Assembly: GCA_002308475.1 (NCBI GenBank)
Contig: DBVL01000042.1
Coordinates: forward strand, 1-20,478
Origin: Spirochaetales bacterium UBA1265
GTDB lineage: Bacteria > Spirochaetota > Spirochaetia > Sphaerochaetales > Sphaerochaetaceae
Direction: 5' to 3'
DNA length: 20,478 nucleotides
The notes under the pieces: model-generated
What the model was told of the DNA's origin: nothing
What the model saw: only the letters and a program-made list of their open reading frames with translations
Database searches by the model: none
Translations under genes and position numbers: made by a program
Shown: positions 1 to 6,977 of the stretch, piece by piece
Numbering within the stretch: position 1 is the first letter of the stretch
Layout of the letters: every line of letters starts with the position of its first letter

Positions 1-372
1 GATGTTCCACAGACCATGATAGAGGCTGTTGTCAATTCCAATAAAGTGCGCAAGGAATTCATTGCAGAACAGATCATTTCAAGAAATCCCCAAACTGTTG
101 GGGTTTATAGGCTTACCATGAAGAGCAACAGTGACAACTTCCGCCAGTCTTCCATACAGGGCGTCATGAAAAGGATAAAGGCCAAGGGTGCTACAGTTAT
201 AATATACGAACCTACGCTTGAGAATGGGAAAACATTCTTTGGCTCCATGGTTGTGAACGATTTGAGGAAATTCAAGAAGATGTGTAGTTGCATTATTGCA
301 AACCGCTATGATTCTTCTCTTGATGATGTAAGGGATAAGGTCTATACAAGAGACCTGTTTAAGAGGGATTGA
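1..372 (+). CDS. ugd: UDP-glucose 6-dehydrogenase, C-terminal part (5' end outside window)
   Basis: The reading frame is open from base 1 (codons for D-V-P-Q-T-M), so the first ATG at 16 is internal and the gene begins before the window. About 123 C-terminal residues are visible. They match the C-terminal UDP-binding domain of UDP-glucose/GDP-mannose dehydrogenases: the segment [15 protein letters not shown], followed by a GATVIIYEP strand, is characteristic of the capsule-type Ugd proteins. The family oxidises UDP-glucose to UDP-glucuronate with two NAD+. The catalytic Cys and Rossmann domain would lie upstream and cannot be checked. The stop codon is one base before the start of the epimerase gene, so the two are almost certainly cotranscribed and act in sequence (UDP-Glc to UDP-GlcA to UDP-GalA). 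Confidence 0.9.
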   Translation, partial: DVPQTMIEAVVNSNKVRKEFIAEQIISRNPQTVGVYRLTMKSNSDNFRQSSIQGVMKRIKAKGATVIIYEPTLENGKTFFGSMVVNDLRKFKKMCSCIIANRYDSSLDDVRDKVYTRDLFKRD

Positions 373-373
373 A

Positions 374-1441
374 ATGCAGAAAGTGGATTATAACGGTAAA
401 AACATACTTGTTACCGGCTCACCGGGTTTTATTGGTGCAAACCTGGTCTTAAGGCTTTTAAAAGATATGACTGAGGGTGTAGTTGTCAGTCTGGATAACA
501 TGAATGACTACTATGATCCTAAACTCAAGGAATACAGACTCTCTCTGATTGAGGAGGCTTCCAAACAGTCTTCTGTCAAACATGTTTTTGTTAAAGGCTC
601 TATTGCTGATAAGGCTCTTGTTGACAGTCTGTTTGAAAAGTACAGGTTCGCTGTTGTTGTAAACCTTGCTGCTCAGGCAGGTGTGCGTTATTCAATTGAT
701 CATCCGGATGTTTACATAGAGTCAAACCTGATTGGTTTCTACAACATTCTCGAAGCTTGTCGGAACTATCCTGTTGAGCACCTTGTCTACGCTTCAAGTT
801 CTTCAGTCTATGGTGGCAACAAGAAGGTTCCGTTCTCAACAGAAGATAAGGTTGATAACCCTGTTTCCTTGTATGCGGCTACCAAGAAAAGTAATGAGTT
901 GATGGCACATGCTTATTCAAAACTGTACAACATTCCTTCAACCGGACTCAGGTTCTTTACCGTTTATGGACCTGCCGGAAGACCAGACATGTTTTACTTC
1001 AGCGCTACACAGAAACTTGTTGCTGGGCAGACCATCAAAATCTTTAATTATGGAAACATGCTGCGGGATTTCACATTCATAGATGATATTGTTGAGGGAA
1101 TAGTCCGTGTCATGGGTGGAGCTCCGGAGAAAAAGACAGGAGAAGATGGGCTTCCAATTCCTCCATATGCTGTATACAACATTGGTGGCGGTCAGCCGGA
1201 GAATCTGCTTGTTTACATAAGGACCCTTCAGGAAGAGCTTGTTGATGCCGGAGTGCTTCCTGCTGATTATGATTTTGAGGGACACAGGGAACTTGTCGGT
1301 ATGCAGAGTGGCGATGTTCCTCTTACATATGCAGATTCATCAGCGCTTGAGCGAGACTATGGTTTTGTTCCTGCAATTGGGATAAAAGAAGGTCTCAAGG
1401 CTTTTGCAAGGTGGTACAAGGGCTACTATAAAAACAAATAG
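374..1441 (+). CDS. NAD-dependent epimerase, probably UDP-glucuronate 4-epimerase
   Basis: This is an extended short-chain dehydrogenase/reductase of 355 residues, the usual length for UDP-glucuronate 4-epimerases. The NAD-binding loop GSPGFIG is at residues 15-21, a YASSSSVYG segment at 139-147, and the catalytic YxxxK (Y167, K171) within SLYAATKKSNE. The FFTVYGPAGRPDMF stretch is typical of the GalA/GlcA epimerase subgroup rather than GalE. It would interconvert UDP-glucuronate and UDP-galacturonate in the cytoplasm, using the product of the gene one base upstream. A ribosome-binding AGAGG precedes the ATG by about eight bases. Substrate is inferred from subgroup motifs and the ugd neighbour; dTDP-glucose dehydratase-like or other UDP-sugar epimerase activity is less likely. 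Fragments of its 3' half recur at 4251-4307. Confidence 0.88.
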   Translation: MQKVDYNGKNILVTGSPGFIGANLVLRLLKDMTEGVVVSLDNMNDYYDPKLKEYRLSLIEEASKQSSVKHVFVKGSIADKALVDSLFEKYRFAVVVNLAAQAGVRYSIDHPDVYIESNLIGFYNILEACRNYPVEHLVYASSSSVYGGNKKVPFSTEDKVDNPVSLYAATKKSNELMAHAYSKLYNIPSTGLRFFTVYGPAGRPDMFYFSATQKLVAGQTIKIFNYGNMLRDFTFIDDIVEGIVRVMGGAPEKKTGEDGLPIPPYAVYNIGGGQPENLLVYIRTLQEELVDAGVLPADYDFEGHRELVGMQSGDVPLTYADSSALERDYGFVPAIGIKEGLKAFARWYKGYYKNK

Positions 1442-1447
1442 ATATGC

Positions 1448-1453
1448 TAGAAT
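1448..1453 (+). promoter_or_regulatory. possible extended -10 promoter element
   Basis: TAGAAT preceded by TGc gives an extended -10 motif in the 41-base gap between the epimerase stop and the sugar transferase start. It would place the transcript start about 20 bases before ATG 1483. No good -35 is seen, so this is only a candidate internal promoter. Confidence 0.25.
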
Positions 1454-1482
1454 GAGAAAGATTTTTTTCAGTTGGAGTGCAA

Positions 1483-2931
1483 ATGTATCAGAAGAGGCCT
1501 AAAGGCTGGGTTAAGTATCTGGATTTTATTCTAGCGGATGTTTTTATTCTCCAGGTTTCCTTTTGTTTTGCCTACTTCATACGCCATGGCGATAGTAATT
1601 TGTACTCGTCTGAGTTGTACAGGCGTCTCGGAGTGGTACTTGCTGGCTCTGATCTTGTTGTTTCAATCTTATTCAATACGTTCTCTGGAAGTCTTAAGAA
1701 CGGGTATTATAAGACTCTTGTCTCAACTGTCAGACATGTTGTCATTGTAACCCTTTTTGCTGTTTTATATATGTTCTCAACCCAAACGGCTGCGCTGTAC
1801 AGCCGTCTGGTAATTCTGTATACGGTGGGATTTGTCCTTGTATTCGGATACTTTCTGCGCTTGTCATTAAGATGGCTTAAAAGCAGAATCTTGACTGGCA
1901 ACAGACCTGTATTATTCCTTGTGACTACATCTGAGGCTATAGAAACTCTTTCGAAGACCATCAAGGAGAATCTTGGCCGAGCGGTCTGCCTTGAAAAAGC
2001 AGCTGTAATAGACAAGGATATGATAGGTTCTTCTTTTAATGGTGTTAAGGTTGTTTCAGACTATTCTTCTCTTACAGACTATCTCTGTCACGAATGGGTT
2101 GATGAGATATATCTTAGAGTACCGATAGATGGAGCTGAGTTTAAGAAGCTGTATACACTTTTCATGGAAATGGGTCTCACAATCCATGTGGATTTTGGGG
2201 CATTATCTCTCTACAAAGATCAGAATCAGGAGCTCAACAAAATAGGAGACTCTCTTGTTCTTACGGCAGGGATAAAAGCCATATCTGTTTCTGAGGCAAC
2301 AATCAAAAGGCTTTTTGATATAATATGCGGTTTTGTTGGGTCTGTGTTTGCCTTTATTATAATGCTTCTTATAGCTATTCCTCTTAAAATAAAATCACCC
2401 GGTCCTGTCCTGTATAAGTCTGAAAGAATAGGTCTGAATGGCAGGCATTTTAAAATGTATAAAATCAGAACAATGCGTCTTGATGCTGAGTCTATGAAAG
2501 AGTCTCTGATGTCACAGAACAGAGTAAAAGATAACATGATGTTCAAGCTTGACTGGGATCCAAGGGTTATAGGAAACAAAGAATTACCTGACGGAACAAG
2601 AAAAACCGGAATAGGAGAGTTCCTCAGAAAAACATCATTGGATGAGTTTCCTCAGTTTTTTAATGTTCTTGGTGGTAGTATGAGTATGGTGGGAACACGT
2701 CCACCAACACCTGATGAATGGGTAAAATATGGTGCGCATCATAGGGCGCGCCTTGCCACAAAACCAGGAATAACAGGACTGTGGCAGGTGAGCGGGCGTA
2801 GCGAGATTACTGATTTTGAAGAAATAGTACGCCTAGACACTGAATATATAACGAACTGGAGTTTTTCTACCGATTTGAGGATTTTAGTTAAAACCATAAT
2901 GGTGGTTTTTTCAAAGAAGGGAGCTCTTTAA
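1483..2931 (+). CDS. Initiating sugar-phosphate transferase (polyprenyl glycosylphosphotransferase, WbaP/CpsE type)
   Basis: Transfers a sugar-1-phosphate from a UDP-sugar to undecaprenyl phosphate, the first step of Wzy-dependent polysaccharide synthesis, at the inner membrane. The N-terminal part (about residues 10-135) has four hydrophobic segments, followed by a soluble region. The C-terminal third (about 275-482) is the bacterial sugar transferase domain: KRLFDIICGFVGS membrane anchor, SPGPVLYKSERIG, YKIRTM, RKTSLDEFPQFFNVLGGSMSMVGTRP, and KPGITGLWQVSGRS near residue 430. Length (482 residues) fits the family. I chose ATG 1483 over the in-frame GTG 1477 because a GGAG at 1474-1477 sits five bases before the ATG and overlaps the GTG. 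It follows ugd and the epimerase on the same strand. The first sugar (galactose-, glucose- or uronate-phosphate) cannot be deduced. Confidence 0.92.
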   Translation: MYQKRPKGWVKYLDFILADVFILQVSFCFAYFIRHGDSNLYSSELYRRLGVVLAGSDLVVSILFNTFSGSLKNGYYKTLVSTVRHVVIVTLFAVLYMFSTQTAALYSRLVILYTVGFVLVFGYFLRLSLRWLKSRILTGNRPVLFLVTTSEAIETLSKTIKENLGRAVCLEKAAVIDKDMIGSSFNGVKVVSDYSSLTDYLCHEWVDEIYLRVPIDGAEFKKLYTLFMEMGLTIHVDFGALSLYKDQNQELNKIGDSLVLTAGIKAISVSEATIKRLFDIICGFVGSVFAFIIMLLIAIPLKIKSPGPVLYKSERIGLNGRHFKMYKIRTMRLDAESMKESLMSQNRVKDNMMFKLDWDPRVIGNKELPDGTRKTGIGEFLRKTSLDEFPQFFNVLGGSMSMVGTRPPTPDEWVKYGAHHRARLATKPGITGLWQVSGRSEITDFEEIVRLDTEYITNWSFSTDLRILVKTIMVVFSKKGAL

Positions 2932-2953
2932 GAACGGCTTCTTGCTCCCTTCT
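2915..2953. terminator. Long hairpin between convergent genes, possible weak bidirectional terminator
   Basis: A perfect 10-bp inverted repeat (AGAAGGGAGC at 2915-2924, GCTCCCTTCT at 2944-2953) encloses a second 5-bp stem (AAGAA 2930-2934, TTCTT 2939-2943, loop CGGC), with a five-base bulge on the left. The left arm lies in the last codons of the sugar transferase, the right arm in the esterase remnant. Neither side has a clean T-tract, so termination strength is doubtful. Confidence 0.45.
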
Positions 2954-2964
2954 GGTCCAAGTCT
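2932..2964 (-). pseudogene. Remnant of a second GDSL esterase gene (3' fragment)
   Basis: These 33 bases align without gaps to 4422-4454 inside the intact esterase gene with 28 identities, including 14 consecutive bases. Read on the minus strand they encode R-L-G-P-E-G-S-K-K-P-F, against S-L-G-P-E-G-S-R-K-L-F in the intact protein; two of the five differences are silent and one is the conservative K/R exchange. The fragment runs to the stop codon of the polymerase gene. I read it as what is left of a diverged esterase gene that once stood here. Confidence 0.65.
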
Positions 2965-4174
2965 ATTCAGTTTTGTACTGCTCTAAAGCGCAGAACATAT
3001 ATGTAATCAGTATCAGAGTTATTTTCTCATAATAATCAACTGTAGAGATATCCTGTGCAAGTATCATCATAAGCAGAGTAATTGATAAAACCGCTTTGGT
3101 ATTTCTTCTGAATGCCTGCTTGGTATTCTTGATAAGAACAGTGAAGTGCAGGGCATAGAAAACCATGAAACCAATAATCCCACCGCAGGCGAGCATCTCA
3201 AGGAAGTTGTTGTGGAGATAGGATTCAACACCTATTACTTTTAAGAGAATTACGTTTGAGGTTCCTATTCCAAGTCCTAACACCGGTGTCTCCAAGAACT
3301 GTTTGATTCCAGCTTGGGCCATTATCATTCTGGTGTTTGTTGATATGTCTGCTCCTTCCTTTCCGGTTAATTCTCCGAGCATACCTATTATCCTGATTCT
3401 CATGCTCTCAAATACAGGAAGATAGAGAAGAGCAAAGCTTATTCCTGCCAGTGCAATGAATGCTCCTATGCCCAGGATTCTCTTTTTCCCTGTGAAGTAA
3501 AAGAAGAAGAGACAGAACAAACCAACGACAAAAATGATGATGGCAATCCTGCAGCCTGTTCCTACTGAAACAAATGCTGATATCAGAGAAATGGAAATAT
3601 TCCACCATCTTTTTTCATAGAAGGCATAGTAGAGACCTATGATTGAGGTATACATAAGTGCTCTGCCCAGATCATTTGCATCTGCAAAGTCATAACCCAT
3701 TCTTTTGCCTTCCATCATACCTGCTATATAAGCTCTCGGGCCATAATAGACAATGGTAAAGATTAAAATGGAAAGACCTCCAATATAAATTGCATGCAGG
3801 AGCATATCTGTCTTTCTTTCTCTGGTTATGTAGTAGTATATGAGGGAGCAAACAATAAACAGTTTCAGGACTGTTGTTGATCTTTCAATTGATATTGATT
3901 TGTCTGCACTCCATATGATGGTCAGGAGGCAGTAGCCTGTATATAATCCGAACATCAGGGAGAACTTGTTGATAAAACCTTCAAAGTTGTTGATAAGAAC
4001 GTAAACACCAATCAAAGCCATTACAACGAGGGCAAATGCATTCGAGTATTTCTTGATTTCAGGATCAAGATTCATGGAGATAACAAAGACAAAGCCCATA
4101 TAGATGTAGACAACAGCATCAATGGCTCTATTCAGTTCTGGAAAAACTTTTGATAAAAATGATTTGTTTGTCAT
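2963..4174 (-). CDS. O-antigen ligase/polymerase-family membrane protein (Wzy-like)
   Basis: A 403-residue, very hydrophobic protein with about ten to eleven predicted membrane segments and a large loop near residues 255-300 (SMRIRIIGMLGELTGKE, then TNTRMIMAQAG). This is followed by ETPVLGLGIGTSN and SYLHNNFLEMLACGGIIG, a motif pattern typical of the Wzy_C/O-antigen ligase family (H-N-x-x-L-E). Members polymerise lipid-linked repeat units or ligate finished polymer in the periplasm. In this locus, with a flippase and an initiating transferase, polymerase is the more likely role. The start at 4174 has no obvious ribosome-binding site, so the true start is uncertain; the next in-frame ATG is at residue 26. 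It converges on the sugar transferase with a 31-base gap. Its last codons have a diverged copy at 6081-6130. Confidence 0.82.
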   Translation of the reverse strand: MTNKSFLSKVFPELNRAIDAVVYIYMGFVFVISMNLDPEIKKYSNAFALVVMALIGVYVLINNFEGFINKFSLMFGLYTGYCLLTIIWSADKSISIERSTTVLKLFIVCSLIYYYITRERKTDMLLHAIYIGGLSILIFTIVYYGPRAYIAGMMEGKRMGYDFADANDLGRALMYTSIIGLYYAFYEKRWWNISISLISAFVSVGTGCRIAIIIFVVGLFCLFFFYFTGKKRILGIGAFIALAGISFALLYLPVFESMRIRIIGMLGELTGKEGADISTNTRMIMAQAGIKQFLETPVLGLGIGTSNVILLKVIGVESYLHNNFLEMLACGGIIGFMVFYALHFTVLIKNTKQAFRRNTKAVLSITLLMMILAQDISTVDYYEKITLILITYMFCALEQYKTE

Positions 4175-4250
4175 GAAAAAACATTATCACGGATGAAAAA
4201 CTAAAGCAATCTTGTCTAATGCAGTGTTATTGATTCGAGGCCTTAATCAT

Positions 4251-4307
4251 GACAGGAGAAGATGGGCTTCATTCTGATTATGTTCCCGCAATTGGGATAA
4301 AAGAAGG
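4251..4307 (+). pseudogene. Internally deleted remnant of an epimerase gene
   Basis: Bases 4251-4270 are identical to 1135-1154 of the epimerase gene, and 4282-4307 match 1367-1392 at 25 of 26 positions. About 212 bases between these blocks are replaced by 11. The two blocks remain in the same reading frame: T-G-E-D-G-L, then D-Y-V-P-A-I-G-I-K-E-G, against D-Y-G-F-V-P-A-I-G-I-K-E-G in the intact protein. The open frame then runs antisense through the esterase gene and is not expected to make a protein. The near-identity suggests a recent duplication or recombination. The second block overlaps the last codons of the esterase gene. Confidence 0.8.
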
Positions 4308-4937
4308 ACTACTATGGTGCTTGATAAACGGCATTTCTGATAATTTCACTGCAACCATTTCCGCTATAAAGGCAGCTCCCTCAGGTGAAAAGTGGGAGTT
4401 GTCTTCTTTATGGGCATGGTTGAACAGTTTCCTGCTACCTTCTGGTCCAAGACTGTCAAAGACCTCCCTTGTTGCGTTTGTCATCTCTACAAAGGGTATG
4501 TTTTTCTCTTTTGCAACTGCTTCCATGGCCTTAGGGTATTCTCCATGAGTGTTTTCAACGGGGTGACGTCTTCTCTCAATTGAGGAAACAAGGATAGGGT
4601 TTGCACCTTTCTCCTCTATCCTGCAGATCATATATCTGAGATTGTCTGAGTAAGACGTCCAGGGCTCTGTTTTCCTGTCATCTTCTTTGGATTCGTTGTG
4701 TCCGAACTGAATCAGTACATAGTCCCCTTCTTTTACCAGTGCTATTAATTCATCAAATAATCCGCGTTCGAGAAGCCTTTTTGTACTCATGCCGTTGACT
4801 GCCAGGTTTTTCAGCTCCCAGCCTTCTTTCAAGAAACTTCTGAGACATGTTCCCCAGCCTGTCTCTGGGTATGCTTCAGGGGCTTTATCTGCACATGTTG
4901 AGTCTCCGAGTAGGAATACTGTAGGTTTGTTGTTCAT
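4278..4937 (-). CDS. GDSL/SGNH-family esterase (rhamnogalacturonan acetylesterase-like)
   Basis: A 219-residue cytoplasmic-looking SGNH hydrolase (no signal peptide). Block I is FLLGDSTC with nucleophile Ser13, block II has N48-G49 (NLAVNGMST), block III is GHNE at 79-82, and the Asp/His pair is D179-x-x-H182. The family includes rhamnogalacturonan and xylan acetylesterases, so removal or transfer of acetyl groups on a sugar is a reasonable inference. Lack of a secretion signal favours action on a precursor, or export by an unknown route. An AGGGA ribosome-binding site precedes the ATG by about nine bases. It starts one base after the stop of the upstream GT4 gene, so they form an operon. The last nine or so residues (PSFIPIAGT) are the antisense translation of the epimerase remnant, so the original stop appears to have been lost. 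Confidence 0.88.
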   Translation of the reverse strand: MNNKPTVFLLGDSTCADKAPEAYPETGWGTCLRSFLKEGWELKNLAVNGMSTKRLLERGLFDELIALVKEGDYVLIQFGHNESKEDDRKTEPWTSYSDNLRYMICRIEEKGANPILVSSIERRRHPVENTHGEYPKAMEAVAKEKNIPFVEMTNATREVFDSLGPEGSRKLFNHAHKEDNSHFSPEGAAFIAEMVAVKLSEMPFIKHHSSPSFIPIAGT

Positions 4938-4938
4938 G

Positions 4939-6039
4939 TTATTTTCCCTGTTCCAGATAAAATTCCTGAAGATCTTCAGCTGTCTGCTTTATGTCAAAGC
5001 CTGAAGATTTAACTATTTCATGAGCCTTGTTTCTTTGATAAGAAGAGTAATCTGACAGAGCCTTTTCACAGGCATCTTTCCAAGTTTCTATATCAAAGCT
5101 TTCAATTTTTCTCATTAGTTCAGTTACATGGATTTCTTCAGTTATGTGTGCTGGAACCAGGCATGGAAGGCCTGTAGATTGGGCTTCCACAAGTGTTACC
5201 GGCAATCCTTCATGTTCAGAAGGGAAGACAAACAGATCCATGGCACAGAGCAGATGGTTCACGTCGGATCTTGAACCTGTGAAGATTACAGAATCCTTAA
5301 TGTTCAGGGTTTCTGCCAGTTTCTCAGCGTTTTCCAAAAGAGGACCTTCTCCTACAAGAAGTAGAGTGCTGTCCGGGTTGTCTCTATGAAATGAGGCAAA
5401 AATGTTGAGAAGGACAGAGTGCTGTTTGACAGGAAGGAACCGCCCCACATGTCCCAAGACAGTTGTGTTTTCTCCAATGTTGAACTCTTCTCTGATTTTC
5501 CTTCGTGAGTCTTCTGAGAAAATGAAAATATCTGTGTCAATTGCGTTTCGGATTACTTTGAAGTCCTTGGTTTTATAAAGCCACTGGCCACTTTCTTCTG
5601 AGCATGCAAAGCGGTAATCTGCAACCATGTTTATATTCCTATGAAGAAAATTCAATAGCCAGGCTTTTGGCCCCTTTCCGTTTGATGAGCTGTGGCTGTG
5701 AGAAATGGTCACAAGTCCATGTTTTTTTGCTACTGCAAGGTATTCTATTCTGTTGTAAAGATGCCCATGGATTATCTTGTATTCAGGGTGCTTATCAAAG
5801 AAATCATCAAGCTCCTTGTCATATGCTTTTTTGTTGTAAATCTTGTAAGGTTGAATCTTGTGGATTCTTCCTCCAAGAGAAAGAATCTCATCCTCGTAGG
5901 CTGATTTATAGGAGCAGTGAAGCAGGAAGTCAAACTGTACTCTTGTGCGGTCTATGGCTCTGTAGATGTTCATTATAAAAGTCTCAGCGCCGCATCTGTC
6001 CATGTTAAAACTGACCATAAGCACTCTTACAGGTTCCAT
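4939..6039 (-). CDS. GT4-family glycosyltransferase (GT-B fold)
   Basis: A 366-residue retaining glycosyltransferase. The N-terminal domain has RVLMVSFNMDRCGAETFIMN (a CGAE variant of the usual GGAE loop) and an HSHSSSNGKGPKAWLL segment typical of EpsF-like enzymes. The C-terminal domain has VGRFLPVKQH, LLLVGEGPL and the nucleotide-sugar binding FPSEHEGLPVTLVEAQSTGLPCLV. It would add a sugar from a nucleotide donor to the growing lipid-linked repeat unit on the cytoplasmic face. Two ATGs stand in tandem (6042 and 6039). AAAGGAG at 6051-6045 lies only two bases from the first but five from the second, so I prefer 6039. It is first in a two-gene operon with the esterase and diverges from the phosphatase gene. 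Donor and linkage are unknown. Confidence 0.9.
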   Translation of the reverse strand: MEPVRVLMVSFNMDRCGAETFIMNIYRAIDRTRVQFDFLLHCSYKSAYEDEILSLGGRIHKIQPYKIYNKKAYDKELDDFFDKHPEYKIIHGHLYNRIEYLAVAKKHGLVTISHSHSSSNGKGPKAWLLNFLHRNINMVADYRFACSEESGQWLYKTKDFKVIRNAIDTDIFIFSEDSRRKIREEFNIGENTTVLGHVGRFLPVKQHSVLLNIFASFHRDNPDSTLLLVGEGPLLENAEKLAETLNIKDSVIFTGSRSDVNHLLCAMDLFVFPSEHEGLPVTLVEAQSTGLPCLVPAHITEEIHVTELMRKIESFDIETWKDACEKALSDYSSYQRNKAHEIVKSSGFDIKQTAEDLQEFYLEQGK

Positions 6040-6080
6040 CATTTCTCCTTTTGGGTATGGCCTTCGGTCTGGTGTAAATA

Positions 6081-6130
6081 CAGATCACATAAGTGACCAT
6101 TAGCAGTATTATTTTCTCATAACAATATAT
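6081..6130 (-). pseudogene. Remnant of a second Wzy-like gene (3' end)
   Basis: Fifty bases align without gaps to 2991-3040, the 3' end of the intact polymerase gene, with 37 identities including 14 consecutive. In the corresponding minus-strand frame this reads Y-E-K-I-I-L-L-M-V-T-Y-V-I-C, against Y-E-K-I-T-L-I-L-I-T-Y-M-F-C in the intact protein; most changes are conservative. Stop codons interrupt the frame a few codons upstream, so it is a degraded fragment. It lies in the gap between the divergent GT4 and phosphatase genes, pointing toward GT4. Confidence 0.6.
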
Positions 6131-6184
6131 ATTATTTCAATAAGCGCATTCATATGCTCATTTTTAGTTATAAGGGTGTTTGTC

Positions 6185-6952
6185 ATGGAAGAACTACTTG
6201 GAAAAATCTGTGAGACTGTACGTAGTGCCGGTGAGATTATTCTTAACAGCCATAAGGCGGCTGTTCATGCAAAAGAAGGGCATTTCAACTATGTCACAGA
6301 TACAGATTTCAAGGTGCAGGAGTTTTTAAAGAAAGAGCTTCTTTCTTTTCTGCCCACTGCCGGTTTCTATGCCGAAGAGCAGGAGAACGCATGTTTGCCG
6401 GATTCGTATGTCTTTGTAGTTGATCCCATAGACGGAACTATAAACTTCATGAGAAACAGAAAATGTTCTGTAGTCTCAATTGCTCTTCTCGAGCACAAGA
6501 TGCCAATAATAGGGGTGGTTTTCAATCCGTTTACAGATGAAATGTTTACGGCAGAAAAGGGTAAAGGCGCTTTCTGCAATGGCCAGCCCATACATGTCTC
6601 AGGTGTAGAATTGAAAAACGCAATTGTCTCCGTAGGAACATCTCCGTATAATGCCGAGCTTTCCAAAAGAGGTATGGAGATTGCAGCAAAGTTCTTGAGT
6701 TCTGCTGGAGATTTACGCAGAACAGGTTCTGCCGCTCAGGATCTGTGCGATGTGGCATGTGGACGCTCTGATGTCTACTATGAACTTCAGCTTTCACCAT
6801 GGGATGTTGCAGCAGGCTCCCTCATTGTTCAGGAGGCCGGTGGAGTCTTTATCTCAATTGGTCATAATAAACCATTTTTTGAGTCTGTCAGTGGAGTTCT
6901 TGCTTGTAATACTGTCTGTAAAGACATGGCGGTTCAAATAATGGAGTTGTGA
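6185..6952 (+). CDS. Inositol monophosphatase-family phosphatase
   Basis: A 255-residue Mg2+-dependent sugar-phosphate/nucleotide phosphatase. Family motifs are in order: NYVTDTD (35-41), the metal-binding acidic pair AEE(Q) (63-66), DPIDGTINF (80-88), RRTGSAA (178-184) and PWDVAAG (205-211). All expected metal ligands are present. Substrates in this family include inositol-1-phosphate, histidinol phosphate, 3'(2'),5'-bisphosphonucleotides and fructose bisphosphate; sequence alone does not choose among them. I prefer ATG 6185 to the in-frame GTG 6176 because AAGGG at 6172-6176 stands eight bases before the ATG and overlaps the GTG. It stands alone or begins a short run with the GT2 gene 25 bases downstream. 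A role in the polysaccharide pathway is only suggested by location. Confidence 0.9.
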   Translation: MEELLGKICETVRSAGEIILNSHKAAVHAKEGHFNYVTDTDFKVQEFLKKELLSFLPTAGFYAEEQENACLPDSYVFVVDPIDGTINFMRNRKCSVVSIALLEHKMPIIGVVFNPFTDEMFTAEKGKGAFCNGQPIHVSGVELKNAIVSVGTSPYNAELSKRGMEIAAKFLSSAGDLRRTGSAAQDLCDVACGRSDVYYELQLSPWDVAAGSLIVQEAGGVFISIGHNKPFFESVSGVLACNTVCKDMAVQIMEL

Positions 6953-6958
6953 TATAAT
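6953..6958 (+). promoter_or_regulatory. Perfect extended -10 promoter element before the GT2 gene
   Basis: TATAAT preceded by TGa (t6950, g6951) is a perfect extended -10, located immediately after the phosphatase stop and about 20 bases before the GT2 ATG. The -35 region is poor, as tolerated for extended -10 promoters. It suggests the GT2 gene can be transcribed independently. Confidence 0.45.
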
Positions 6959-6977
6959 CAGAAAACAGGTTTAAAGA

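Noticed and set aside
4181..4186. TAATGT as a -10 element for the polymerase gene on the minus strand
   Set aside because: It lies seven bases from the assumed start codon with a mediocre -35 (TTGCTT); credible only if the true start is further inside the gene.
4249..4548. 99-codon plus-strand frame starting in the epimerase remnant
   Set aside because: Only its first codons derive from the epimerase; the rest is antisense to the esterase gene, so it is treated as a remnant and not a gene.
2931..6131. Insertion sequence or integron attachment sites as the cause of the gene scars
   Set aside because: No transposase, no terminal inverted repeats, no target duplications and no attC-like folds were seen; recombination between related loci explains the pattern better.
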